NCBI GenBank assembly: GCA_021292105.1
Contig: CM037874.1
Location: 39,968,404 to 40,032,403 of the forward strand
Length of the DNA stretch: 64,000 bases
DNA from: Anadara kagoshimensis
Lineage: Eukaryota; Mollusca; Bivalvia; Arcoida; Arcidae
Reading direction: 5' to 3'
Shown here: positions 12,271 to 24,800 of the stretch, one piece after another
How the letters are laid out: each line of letters opens with the position of its first letter
Position numbering within the stretch: position 1 is the first letter of the stretch
The notes under the pieces: model-generated
What the model was told of the DNA's origin: nothing
Seen by the model: the letters and a program-made list of their open reading frames with translations, nothing else
Databases searched by the model: none
Made by a program: the position numbers and the translations under genes

Positions 12271-12984
12271 AGAGTACCTGTAACGATTTTTGTTTTTTAC
12301 ATATGTTATTCTCCATACTGAAATATGACTTAATGCGAAAATTTTATAAAAATCCATGCCGAAATAAGGGAGATATCGGCGAGTTTGTAATACACCTCCC
12401 GTTAATCCAAATCAAAAAGCTCAGTTTTGGGGACCCCATGCAGTGACATCATTTAAGTAAGCAGACCCCACAGAATACTATTTATCTACATTACTTATAT
12501 AATGGACTAGCTAACAAAATCTTTTTATATTTCACAATAAATTCATTTGATGAAGTGGAATTTACATCCGAATGACACATACCAATAATTAAGCAAATTA
12601 TTATTAGTCCACCTGAATAAAAAGTTTGTTTATTAGACATTCCTTAGATTGAGACCCGTATGTTTAATCAACAGGTTGTGTTCTTACAATTAACAAAATT
12701 GATTGACAGGTGCTCAGATAGAGTAATTTTATGACACCTGTAAATATACTATCTGAATCATATGATGTTGTCTTGGATTTAGAATTTCACAGAGGTAAAC
12801 TGATTGTGAAAAGATAATTATGTATAAAAAACTAGAGTTACGGGAGTATGAATAGACTGATAACTGACAATATTATCTAATTTTGAAAAATAACATTTTA
12901 AATAAAATTTACCTCCGGTCATTTAATTTTTAATGTTTATAAATAAATTAAAAATAAAAAAAAAATAAAAAATAAATAAATGAA

Positions 12985-13018
<34 letters not shown>

Positions 13019-13523
13019 TTAAATTTTCAATAAATAAATAAATCAATCAATAAATAATGGTACATCATAAGCCGGTTCAGGATCGTATAAAGTAAATAGG
13101 TATTAATGTTTGATTAATATTATTTGAACGCGGGCGACCAGACGGGTATTTTTAAATGTATGTATGAATTTAATTACAGCATTTACTTTTATCAAGTTTC
13201 TAGTTTTCTTTTCTTCATGATCGGGAAAAATTGGCCTTTGAAATACTTTTAAGTTTTGTAATCTTTTTTTTTCTAACAAATTGTCTATGTTAAATAACTT
13301 ATGTAAATTTATCAAGGTTATTAATAAGAGGATCAGTCCTCCGGGTTAGTGAGTTACTTATTATTAATAATTTCCTGAATTTGCAATATATTGTATATGT
13401 TTTATGTTTATCTATTATATATGTTCTCTGTAGTGATAAAATTCAGTATGAGAAATAAAGAAACTTGAAATACATTGTTTGGAAATCTGGGCTCTTTTCG
13501 GACTTAAATTGTCAACGTCACAT

Positions 13524-13558
<35 letters not shown>

Positions 13559-14181
13559 TTTTTTATTTATTTATTATTAGCATTATATACTGAACTTTTG
13601 TCAATAAGTTAACTTAGTAAAAAATATTTAATTGTGTGAACGATTGCCTTTGTTGTATTTGAAGCCATTTTTAACAAGTGACAATTAATTTTCGTATATT
13701 TAATAAATAATACTCGTCTCATGTATTTGGTTATGTCTAGGCTAACATTCAGAACTCAGTTTGATCGCATTCTCGTGGTCTGTTTCTGGATGGAATAAAT
13801 ACAACTGAACGCCAATTTTATCAATTGTAAGGTTTTCTATTTCTTCCCAAAATAATTACGAATCATATAACATATACAGGTGCCCATCAGAGTCGTTAAA
13901 TTTTTGCCCATTCATCATATTATACGTCGCTACATCAGCATTATTAGTACTGTCCACCATGTTAGTTACTACAAAGGTTACTTAAATGATGTCACACACG
14001 GATCAGCCTCAATATGGGTCGTTTTACTTACAGCTTCCCAGAAAAGGCCAAATTCAAGGCCTTCAAAACGCTATAACTTTCTTATTTGGTCATCAATTTT
14101 GATGCGGTTTTCGATATTATGATATTAAAAAATGGTATTTAACACAAATTTGAAATAAAAAATTTTCGTTACAGGTACTCT
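12271..14181. mobile_element. TTAA-flanked TIR element (piggyBac-like, non-autonomous)
   Basis: The left end starts AGAGTACCTGTAACGA and the right end is its reverse complement, TCGTTACAGGTACTCT (16 bp perfect). Both ends are bordered by TTAA (12267-12270 and 14182-14185), the target duplication typical of piggyBac-like transposons. The 1.9-kb interior has no transposase frame. It includes an AATA/ATTT microsatellite pair (about 12955-13060 and 13520-13575) that is itself complementary. Class is inferred from TTAA plus TIRs. It lies about 120 bases upstream of the exon at 14303. Confidence 0.8.
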
Positions 14182-14302
14182 TTAACTAAATTTGCTAGTT
14201 TTCAAATTTTTATTATGTTTTTTGAATTGTGATCTGAACATGGACTTGAATGTTTGTTTTTGACTATATAAGTATATATTCATGTGTGTTTTTGTCTTGT
14301 AG

Positions 14303-14429
14303 AACAAGAGCTGCTATTTCAGGAATTTATAGAATGGTGTCTCCCTAGTCAAGTTATGAATCAAACAAATTTTAAAGAATACATGAAGTTTAAAGGAGCA
14401 AAAGAAGAAATACTTGTTGATTTGTTTAG
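14303..14429 (+). CDS. EF-hand/PPP gene, exon (N-terminal helical part)
   Basis: A polypyrimidine-rich acceptor (TTTGTCTTGTAG|AACAAG) and a consensus donor (TTTAG|GTAAGG) bound 127 bp. After two bases completing a codon, the frame reads QELLFQEFIEWCLPSQ and continues to EEILVDLF with 41 whole codons and two bases left for the next Arg codon. The alternating hydrophobic pattern with F-Q-E-F and N-F-K-E-Y suggests EF-hand helices without an intact calcium loop. The residual phase joins exactly to the exon at 34349, nearly 20 kb away, where the fold continues as LFRSFDLH. I see no match to a named protein from this part alone. Confidence 0.85.
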
Positions 14430-16529
14430 GTAAGGTCTATAAAAGGACACGGTTTGAAATCAACTTCTTGTCATCATTATCATAAACATCATGGATTTGA
14501 TTGGTCATATTACTAACAGCTGTACTTAGTCAAGTCACTAAGTCTGAGATAGAACATGTCACAGTAACAGTTCTACTTAGTCAAGTCACTAAGTCTGAGA
14601 TAGATCATATCACAGTAACAGTTCTACTTAGTCAAGTCACTAAGTCTGAGATAGTACACCTCACAGTAACAGTTCTACTTAGTCAAGTCACTAAGTCTGA
14701 GATAGTACACCTCACAGTAACAGTTCTACTTAGTCAAGTCGCTAAGTCTGAGATAGTACCCCTCACAGTAACAGTTCTACTTAGTCAATCACTAAGTCTG
14801 AGACACCTCACAGTAACAGTTCTACTTAGTCAAGTCACTAAGTCTGAGATAGTACCCCTCACAGTAACAGTTCTACTTAGTCAAGTCACTAAGTCTGAGA
14901 TAGTACACCTCACAGTAACAGTTCTACTTAGTCAAGTCACTAAGTCTGAGATAGTACACCTCACAGTAACAGTTCTACTTAGTCAAGTCACTAAGTCTGA
15001 GATAGTACCCCTCACAGTAACAGTTCTACTTAGTCAAGTCACTAAGTCTGAGATAGTACACCTCACAGTAACAGTTCTACTTAGTCTAGTCACTAAGTCT
15101 GAGATAGTACCCCTCACAGTAACAGTTCTACTTAGTCAAGTCACTAAGTCTGAGATAGAATGTATCACAGTTACAGTTCTACTTAGTCAAGTCACTAAGT
15201 CTGAGATAGTACACCTCACAGTAACAGTTCTACTTAGTCAAGTCACTAAGTCTGAGATAGATCATATCACAGTAACAGTTCTACTTAGTCAAGTCACTAA
15301 GTCTGAGATAGAATGTATCACAGTTACAGTTCTACTTAATCAAGTCACTAAGTCTGAGATAGTACACCTCACAGTAACAGTTCTACTTAGTCAAGTCACT
15401 AAGTCTGAGATAGATCATATCACAGTAACAGTTCTTCTTAGTCAAGTCACTAAATCTGAGATATTACACCTCACAGTAACAGTTCTACTTAGTCAAGTCA
15501 CTAAGTCTGAGATAGTACCCCTCACAGTAACAGTTCTACTTAGTCAAGTCACTAAGTCTGAGATAGATCATATCACAGTAACAGTTCTACTTAGTCAAGT
15601 CACTAAGTCTGAGATAGTACCCCTCACAGTAACAGTTCTACTTAGTCAATCACTAAGTCTGAGATAGTACACCTCACAGTAACAGTTCTACTTAGTCAAG
15701 TCACTAAGTCTGAGATAGTACCCCTCACAGTAACAGTTCTACTTAGTCAAGTCACTACGTCTGAGATAGTACCCCTCACAGTAACAGTTCTACTTAGTCA
15801 AGTCACTAAGTCTGAGATAGTACACCTCACAGTAACAGTTCTACTTAGTCAAGTCACTAAGTCTGAGATAGTACCCCTCACAGTAACAGTTCTACTTAGT
15901 CAAGTCACTAAGTCTGAGATAGTACACCTCACAGTAACAGTTCTACTTAGTCAAGTCACTAAGTCTGAGATAGTACCCCTCACAGTAACAGTTCTACTTA
16001 GTCAAGTCACTAAGTCTGAGATAGTACACCTCACAGTAACAGTTCTACTTAGTCTAGTCACTAAGTCTGAGATAGTACCCCTCACAGTAACAGTTCTACT
16101 TAGTCAAGTTACTAAGTCTGAGATAGAATGTATCACAGTTACAGTTCTACTTAATCAAGTCACTAAGTCTGAGATATTACACCTCACAGTAACAGTTCTA
16201 CTTAGTCAAGTCACTAAGTCAGAGATAGAACATGTCACAGTAACAGTTCTACTTAGTCAAGTCACTAAGTCTGAGATAGTACACCTCACAGTAACAGTTC
16301 TACTTAGTCTAGTCACTAAGTCTGAGATAGTACCCCTCACAGTAACAGTTCTACTTAGTCAAGTCACTAAGTCTGAGATAGAATGTATCACAGTTACAGT
16401 TCTACTTAATCAAGTCACTAAGTCTGAGATATTACACCTCACAGTAACAGTTCTACTTAGTCAAGTCACTAAGTCTGAGATAAAATGTATCACAGTTACA
16501 GTTCTACTTAATCAAGTCACTAAGTCTGA

Positions 16530-19500
16530 GATAGAACATCTCACAGTAACAGTTCTACTTAGTCAAGTCACTAAGTCTGAGATAGATCATATCACAGTAA
16601 CAGTTCTACTTAGTCAAGTCACTAAGTCTGAGATAGAATGTATCACAGTAACAGTTCTACTTAGTCTAGTCACTAAGTCTGAGATAGTACACCTCACTGT
16701 AACAGTTCTACTTAGTCAAGTCACTAAGTCTGAGATAGTACCCCTCACAGTAACAGTTCTACTTAGTCAAGTCACTAAGTCTGAGATAGTACACCTCACA
16801 GTAACAGTTCTACTTAGTCTAGTCACTAAGTCTGAGATAGTACCCCTCACAGTAACAGTTCTACTTAGTCAAGTCACTAAGTCTGAGATAGAATGTATCA
16901 CAGTTACAGTTCTACTTAATCAAGTCACTAAGTCTGAGATAGTACACCTCACAGTAACAGTTCTACTAAGTCAAGTCACTAAGTCTGAGATAGATCATAT
17001 CACAGTAACAGTTCTACTTAGTCAAGTCACTAAGTCTGAGATAGAATGTATCACAGTTACAGTTCTACTTAATCAAGTCACTAAGTCTGAGATAGTACAC
17101 CTCACAGTAACAGTTCTACTTAGTCAAGTCACTAAGTCTGAGATAGATCATATCACAGTAACAGTTCTACTTAGTCAAGTCACTAAGTCTGAGATAGAAT
17201 GTATCACAGTAACAGTTCTACTTAGTCAAGTCACTAAGTCTGAGATAGATCATATCACAGTAACAGTTCTACTTAGTCAAGTCACTAAGTCTGAGATAGA
17301 ATGTATCACAGTTACAGTTCTACTTAATCAAGTCACTAAGTCTGAGATAGTACACCTCACAGTAACAGTTCTACTTAGTCAAGTCACTAAGTCTGAGATA
17401 GAACATGTCACAGTAACAGTTCTACTTAGTCAAGTCACTAAGTCTGAGATAGAATGTATCACAGTAACAGTTCTACTTAGTCAAGTCACTAAGTCTGAGA
17501 TAGAACATGTCACAGTAACAGTTCTACTTAGTCAAGTCACTAAGTCTGAGATAGAACATGTCACAGTAACAGTTCTACTTAGTCAAGTCACTAAGTCTGA
17601 GATAGAACATGTCACAGTAACAGTTCTACTTAGTCAAGTTACTAAGTCTGAGATAGAACATGTCACAGTAACAGTTCTACTTAGTCAAGTCACTAAGTCT
17701 GAGATAGAATGTATCACAGTAACAGTTCTACTTAGTCAAGTCACTAAGTCTGAGATAGTACCCCTCACAGTAACAGTTCTACTTAGTCAAGTCACTAAGT
17801 CTGAGATAGTACACCTCACAGTAACAGTTCTACTTAGTCAAGTCACTAAGTCTGAGATAGTACACCTCACAGTAACAGTTCTACTTAGTCAAGTCACTAA
17901 GTCTGAAATAGTACCCCTCACAGTAACAGTTCTAATTAGTCAAGTCACTAAGTCTGAGATAGTACACCTCACAGTAACAGTTCTACTTAGTCAAGTCACT
18001 AAGTCTGAGATAGTACCCCTCACAGTAACAGTTCTACTTAGTCAAGTCACTAAGTCTGAGATAGAACATCTCACAGTAACAGTTCTACTTAGTCAAGTCA
18101 CTAAGTCTGAGATAGATCATATCACAGTAACAGTTCTACTTAGTCAAGTCACTAAGTCTGAGATAGAATGTATCACAGTAACAGTTCTACTTAGTCTAGT
18201 CACTAAGTCTGAGATAGTACACCTCACAGTAACAGTTCTACTTAGTCAAGTCACTAAGTCTGAGATAGTACCCCTCACAGTAACAGTTCTACTTAGTCAA
18301 GTCACTAAGTCTGAGATAGTACACCTCACAGTAACAGTTCTACTTAGTCTAGTCACTAAGTCTGAGATAGTACCCCTCACAGTAACAGTTCTACTTAGTC
18401 AAGTCACTAAGTCTGAGATAGAATGTATCACAGTTACAGTTCTACTTAATCAAGTCACTAAGTCTGAGATAGTACACCTCACAGTAACAGTTCTACTAAG
18501 TCAAGTCACTAAGTCTGAGATAGATCATATCACAGTAACAGTTCTACTTAGTCAAGTCACTAAGTCTGAGATAGAATGTATCACAGTTACAGTTCTACTT
18601 AATCAAGTCACTAAGTCTGAGATAGTACACCTCACAGTAACAGTTCTACTTAGTCAAGTCACTAAGTCTGAGATAGATCATATCACAGTAACAGTTCTAC
18701 TTAGTCAAGTCACTAAGTCTGAGATAGAATGTATCACAGTAACAGTTCTACTTAGTCAAGTCACTAAGTCTGAGATAGATCATATCACAGTAACAGTTCT
18801 ACTTAGTCAAGTCACTAAGTCTGAGATAGAATGTATCACAGTTACAGTTCTACTTAATCAAGTCACTAAGTCTGAGATAGTACACCTCACAGTAACAGTT
18901 CTACTTAGTCAAGTCACTAAGTCTGAGATAGAACATGTCACAGTAACAGTTCTACTTAGTCAAGTCACTAAGTCTGAGATAGAATGTATCACAGTAACAG
19001 TTCTACTTAGTCAAGTCACTAAGTCTGAGATAGAACATGTCACAGTAACAGTTCTACTTAGTCAAGTCACTAAGTCTGAGATAGAACATGTCACAGTAAC
19101 AGTTCTACTTAGTCAAGTCACTAAGTCTGAGATAGAACATGTCACAGTAACAGTTCTACTTAGTCAAGTTACTAAGTCTGAGATAGAACAGTCACAGTAA
19201 CAGTTCTACTTAGTCAAGTCACTAAGTCTGAGATAGAATGTATCACAGTAACAGTTCTACTTAGTCAAGTCACTAAGTCTGAGATAGTACCCCTCACAGT
19301 AACAGTTCTACTTAGTCAAGTCACTAAGTCTGAGATAGTACACCTCACAGTAACAGTTCTACTTAGTCAAGTCACTAAGTCTGAGATAGTACACCTCACA
19401 GTAACAGTTCTACTTAGTCAAGTCACTAAGTCTGAAATAGTACCCCTCACAGTAACAGTTCTAATTAGTCAAGTCACTAAGTCTGAGATAGTACACCTCA

Positions 19501-19590
19501 CAGTAACAGTTCTACTTAGTCAAGTCACTAAGTCTGAGATAGTACCCCTCACAGTAACAGTTCTACTTAGTCAAGTCACTAAGTCTGAGA
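16530..19590. repeat. 30-unit (1530-bp) higher-order repeat, two copies
   Basis: Within the 51-bp array, the order of variant units from about 16530 to 18055 is repeated from about 18060 to 19585. Marker pairs lie 1530 or 1529 bases apart, for example GAACATGTCA at 17401 and 18931, and the CCCCTCACAG unit at 17761 and 19290. One base deletion near 19190 explains the one-base difference. Similarity breaks at both outer edges. Confidence 0.85.
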
Positions 19591-19599
19591 TAGTACACC

Positions 19600-21330
19600 T
19601 CACAGTAACAGTTCTACTTAGTCTAGTCACTAAGTCTGAGATAGTACCCCTCACAGTAACAGTTCTACTTAGTCAAGTCACTAAGTCTGAGGTAGAATGT
19701 ATCACAGTTACAGTTCTACTTAATCAAGTCACTAAGTCTGAGATAGTACACCTCACAGTAACAGTTCTACTTAGTCAAGTCACTAAGTCTGAGATAGATC
19801 ATATCACAGTAACAGTTCTACTTAGTCAAGTCACTAAGTCTGAGATAGATCATATCACAGTAACAGTTCTTCTTAGTCAAGTCACTAAGTCTGAGATAGA
19901 ACATCTCACAGTAACAGTTCTACTTAGTCAAGTCACTAAGTCTGAGATAGTACCCCTCACAGTAACAGTTCTACTTAGTCAAGTCACTAAGTCTGAGATA
20001 GTACACCTCACAGTAACAGTTCTACTTAGTCAAGTCACTAAGTCTGAGATAGTACCCCTCACAGTAACAGTTCTACTTAGTCAAGTCACTACGTCTGAGA
20101 TAGTACCCCTCACAGTAACAGTTCTACTTAGTCAAGTCACTAAGTCTGAGATAGTACACCTCACAGTAACAGTTCTACTTAGTCAAGTCACTAATTCTCA
20201 GATAGTACCCCTCACAGTAACAGTTCTACTTAGTCAAGTCACTAAGTCTGAGATAGTACACCTCACAGTAACAGTTCTACTTAGTCAAGTCACTAAGTCT
20301 GAGATAGAATGTATCACAGTAACAGTTCTACTTAGTCAAGTCACTAAGTCTGAGATAGTACACCTCACAGTAACAGTTCTACTTAGTCAAGTCACTAAGT
20401 CTGAGATAGTACCCCTCACAGTAACAGTTCTACTTAGTCAAGTCACTAAGTCTGAGATAGTACACCTCACAGTAACAGTTCTACTTAGTCTAGTCACTAA
20501 GTCTGAGATAGTACCCCTCACAGTAACAGTTCTACTTAGTCAAGTCACTAAGTCTGAGATAGAATGTATCACAGTTACAGTTCTACTTAATCAAGTCACT
20601 AAGTCTGAGATAGTACACCTCACAGTAACAGTTCTACTTAGTCAAGTCACTAAGTCTGAGATAGATCGTATCACAGTAACAGTTCTACTTAGTCAAGTCA
20701 CTAAGTCTGAGATAGATCATATCACAGTAACAGTTCTTCTTAGTCAAGTCACTAAGTCTGAGATAGAACATCTCACAGTAACAGTTCTACTTAGTCAAGT
20801 CACTAAGTCTGAGATAGTACCCCTCACAGTAACAGTTCTACTTAGTCAAGTCACTAAGTCTGAGATAGTACACCTCACAGTAACAGTTCTACTTAGTCAA
20901 GTCACTAAGTCTGAGATAGTACCCCTCACAGTAACAGTTCTACTTAGTCAAGTCACTACGTCTGAGATAGTACCCCTCACAGTAACAGTTCTACTACTTA
21001 GTCAAGTCACTAAGTCTGAGATAGTACACCTCACAGTAACAGTTTACTTAGTCAAGTCACTAATTCTCAGATAGTACCCCTCACAGTAACAGTTCTACTT
21101 AGTCAAGTCACTAAGTCTGAGATAGTACCCTCACAGTAACAGTTTCTACTTAGTCAAGTCACTAAGTCTGAGATAGTACACCTCACAGTAACAGTTCTAC
21201 TTAGTCTAGTCACTAAGTCTGAGATAGTACCCTCACAGTAACAGTTCTACTTAATCAAGTCACTAAGTCTGAGATAGAATGTATCACAGTTACAGTTCTA
21301 CTTAATCAAGTCACTAAGTCTGAGATATTA
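19600..21330. repeat. 17-unit (867-bp) higher-order repeat, two copies
   Basis: Rare variants recur at 867-base spacing: CAGTTCTTCTTAG at 19864 and 20731, and CACTACGTCTGAG at 20088 and 20954. TAATTCTCAG recurs near 20190 and 21060. The second copy carries small insertions and deletions (CTACTACTTAG near 20993, AGTTTACTTAG near 21043). Confidence 0.8.
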
Positions 21331-21835
21331 CACCTCACAGTAACAGTTCTACTTAGTCAAGTCACTAAGTCTGAGATAGATCATATCACAGTAACAGTTC
21401 TACTTAGTCAAGTCACTAAGTCTGAGATAGAATGTATCACAGTTACAGTTCTACTTAATCAAGTCACTAAGTCTGAGATAGAACATCTCACAGTAACAGT
21501 TCTACTTAGTCAAGTCACTAAGTCTGAGATAGATCATATCACAGTAACAGTTCTACTTAGTCAAGTCACTAAGTCTGAGATAGAATGTATCACAGTTACA
21601 GTTCTACTTAATCAAGTCACTAAGTCTGAGATAGTACACCTCACAGTAACAGTTCTACTTAGTCAAGTCACTAAGTCTGAGATAGTACCCCTCACAGTAA
21701 CAGTTCTACTTAGTCAAGTCACTAAGTCTGAGATAGTACACCTCACAGTAACAGTTCTACTTAGTCTAGTCACTAAGTCTGAGATAGTACCCCTCACAGT
21801 AACAGTTTACTTAGTCAAGTCACTAAGTCTGAGAT

Positions 21836-24800
21836 AGAATGTATCACAGTTACAGTTCTACTTAATCAAGTCACTAAGTCTGAGATAGAACATCTCACAG
21901 TAACAGTTCTACTTAGTCAAGTCACTAAGTCTGAGATAGATCATATCACAGTAACAGTTCTACTTAGTCAAGTCACTAAGTCTGAGATAGAATGTATCAC
22001 AGTAACAGTTCTACTTAGTCTAGTCACTAAGTCTGAGATAGTACACCTCACAGTAACAGTTCTACTTAGTCAAGTCACTAAGTCTGAGATAGAATGTATC
22101 ACAGTTACAGTTCTACTTAATCAAGTCACTAAGTCTGAGATAGAACATCTCACAGTAACAGTTCTACTTAGTCAAGTCACTAAGTCTGAGATAGATCATA
22201 TCACAGTAACAGTTCTACTTAGTCAAGTCACTAAGTCTGAGATAGAATGTATCACAGTAACAGTTCTACTTAGTCTAGTCACTAAGTCTGAGATAGTACA
22301 CCTCACAGTAACAGTTCTACTTAGTCAAGTCACTAAGTCTGAGATAGTACCCCTCACAGTAACAGTTCTACTTAGTCAAGTCACTAAGTCTGAGATAGTA
22401 CACCTCACAGTAACAGTTCTACTTAGTCTAGTCACTAAGTCTGAGATAGTACCCCTCACAGTAACAGTTCTACTTAGTCAAGTCACTAAGTCTGAGATAG
22501 AATGTATCACAGTTACAGTTCTACTTAATCAAGTCACTAAGTCTGAGATAGTACACCTCACAGTAACAGTTCTACTTAGTCAAGTCACTAAGTCTGAGAT
22601 AGAATGTATCACAGTTACAGTTCTACTTAATCAAGTCACTAAATCTGAGATAGTACACCTCACACAGTAACAGTTCTACTTAGTCAAGTCACTAAGTCTG
22701 AGATAGATCATATCACAGTAACAGTTCTACTTAGTCAAGTCACTAAGTCTGAGATAGAATGTATCACAGTAACAGTTCTACTTAGTCAAGTCACTAAGTC
22801 TGAGATAGATCATATCACAGTAACAGTTCTACTTAGTCAAGTCACTAAGTCTGAGATAGAATGTATCACAGTTACAGTTCTACTTAATGAAGTCACTAAG
22901 TCTGAGATAGTACACCTCACAGTAACAGTTCTACTTAGTCAAGTCACTAAGTCTGAGATAGAACATGTCACAGTAACAGTTCTACTTAGTCAAGTCACTA
23001 AGTCTGAGATAGAATGTATCACAGTAACAGTTCTACTTAGTCAAGTCACTAAGTCTGAGATAGAACATGTCACAGTAACAGTTCTACTTAGTCAAGTCAC
23101 TAAGTCTGGGATAGAACATGTCACAGTAACAGTTCTACTTAAACAAGTCACTAAGTCTGAGATAGAATGTATCACAGTAACAGTTCTACTTAGTCAAGTC
23201 ACTAAGTCTGAGATAGTACCCCTCACAGTAACAGTTCTACTTAGTCAAGTCACTAAGTCTGAGATAGTACACCTCAAAGTAACAGTTCTACTTAGTCAAG
23301 TCACTAAGTCTGAGATAGAATGTATCACAGTTACAGTTCTACTTAATCAAGTCACTAAGTCTGAGATAGAACATCTCACAGTAACAGTTCTACTTAGTCA
23401 AGTCACTAAGTCTGAGATAGATTCATATCACAGTAACAGTTCTACTTAGTCAAGTCACTAAGTCTGAGATAGAATGTATCACAGTAACAGTTCTACTTAG
23501 TCTAGTCACTAAGTCTGAGATAGTACACCTCACAGTAACAGTTCTACTTAGTCAAGTCACTAAGTCTGAGATAGTACCCCTCACAGTAACAGTTCTACTT
23601 AGTCAAGTCACTAAGTCTGAGATAGTACACCTCACAGTAACAGTTCTACTTAGTCTAAGTCACTAAGTCTGAGATAGTACCCCTCACAGTAACAGTTCTA
23701 CTTAGTCAAGTCACTAAGTCTGAGATAGAATGTATCACAGTTACAGTTCTACTTAGTCAAGTCACTAAGTCTGAGATAGTACACCTCACAGTAACAGTTC
23801 TACTTAGTCAGTCACTAAGTCTGAGATAGATCATATCACAGTAACAGTTCTACTTAGTCAAGTCACTAAGTCTGAGATAGAATGTATCACAGTTACAGTT
23901 CTACTTAATCAAGTCACTAAATCTGAGATAGTACACCTCACAGTAACAGTTCTACTTAGTCAAGTCACTAAGTCTGAGATAGATCATATCACAGTAACAG
24001 TTCTACTTAGTCAAGTCACTAAGTCTGAGATAGAATGTATCACAGTAACAGTTCTACTTAGTCAAGTCACTAAGTCTGAGATAGATCATATCACAGTAAC
24101 AGTTCTACTTAGTCAAGTCACTAAGTCTGAGATAGAATGTATCACAGTACAGTTCTACTTAATCAAGTCACTAAGTCTGAGATAGTACACCTCACAGTAA
24201 CAGTTCTACTTAGTCAAGTCACTAAGTCTGAGATAGAACATCACAGTAACAGTTCTACTTAGTCAAGTCACTAAGTCTGAGATAGATGTATCACAGTAAC
24301 AGTTCTACTTAGTCAAGTCACTAAGTCTGAGATAGAACATGTCACAGTAACAGTTCTACTTAGTCAAGTCACTAAGTCTGGATAGAACATGTCACAGTAA
24401 CAGTTCTACTTAGTCAAGTCACTAAGTCTGAGATAGTACACCTCACAGTAACAGTTCTACTTAGTCAAGTCACTAAGTCTGAGATAGAATGTATACAGTA
24501 ACAGTTCTACTTAGTCAAGTCACTAAGTCTGAGATAGATCATATCACAGTAACAGTTCTACTTAGTCAAGTCACTAAGTCTGAGATAGACATATCACAGT
24601 AACAGTTCTACTAGTCAAGTCACTAAGTCTGAGATAGATCATCCAGTAACAGTTCTACTTAGTCAAGTCACTAAGTCTGAGATAGAACATGTCACAGTAA
24701 CAGTTCTACTTAGTCAAGTCACTAAGTCTGAGATAGAATGTATCACAGTTACAGTTCTACTTAATCAAGTCACTAAGTCTGAGATAGTACACCTCACAGT

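Noticed and set aside
14501-15667. 388-residue plus-strand open frame with LSQVTKSE repeats (also 24969-26261 and 31238-32422)
   Set aside because: Its openness follows from a 51-base unit without a stop in one frame; starts are arbitrary, single-base deletions in the array destroy the frame repeatedly, and it lies in an intron.
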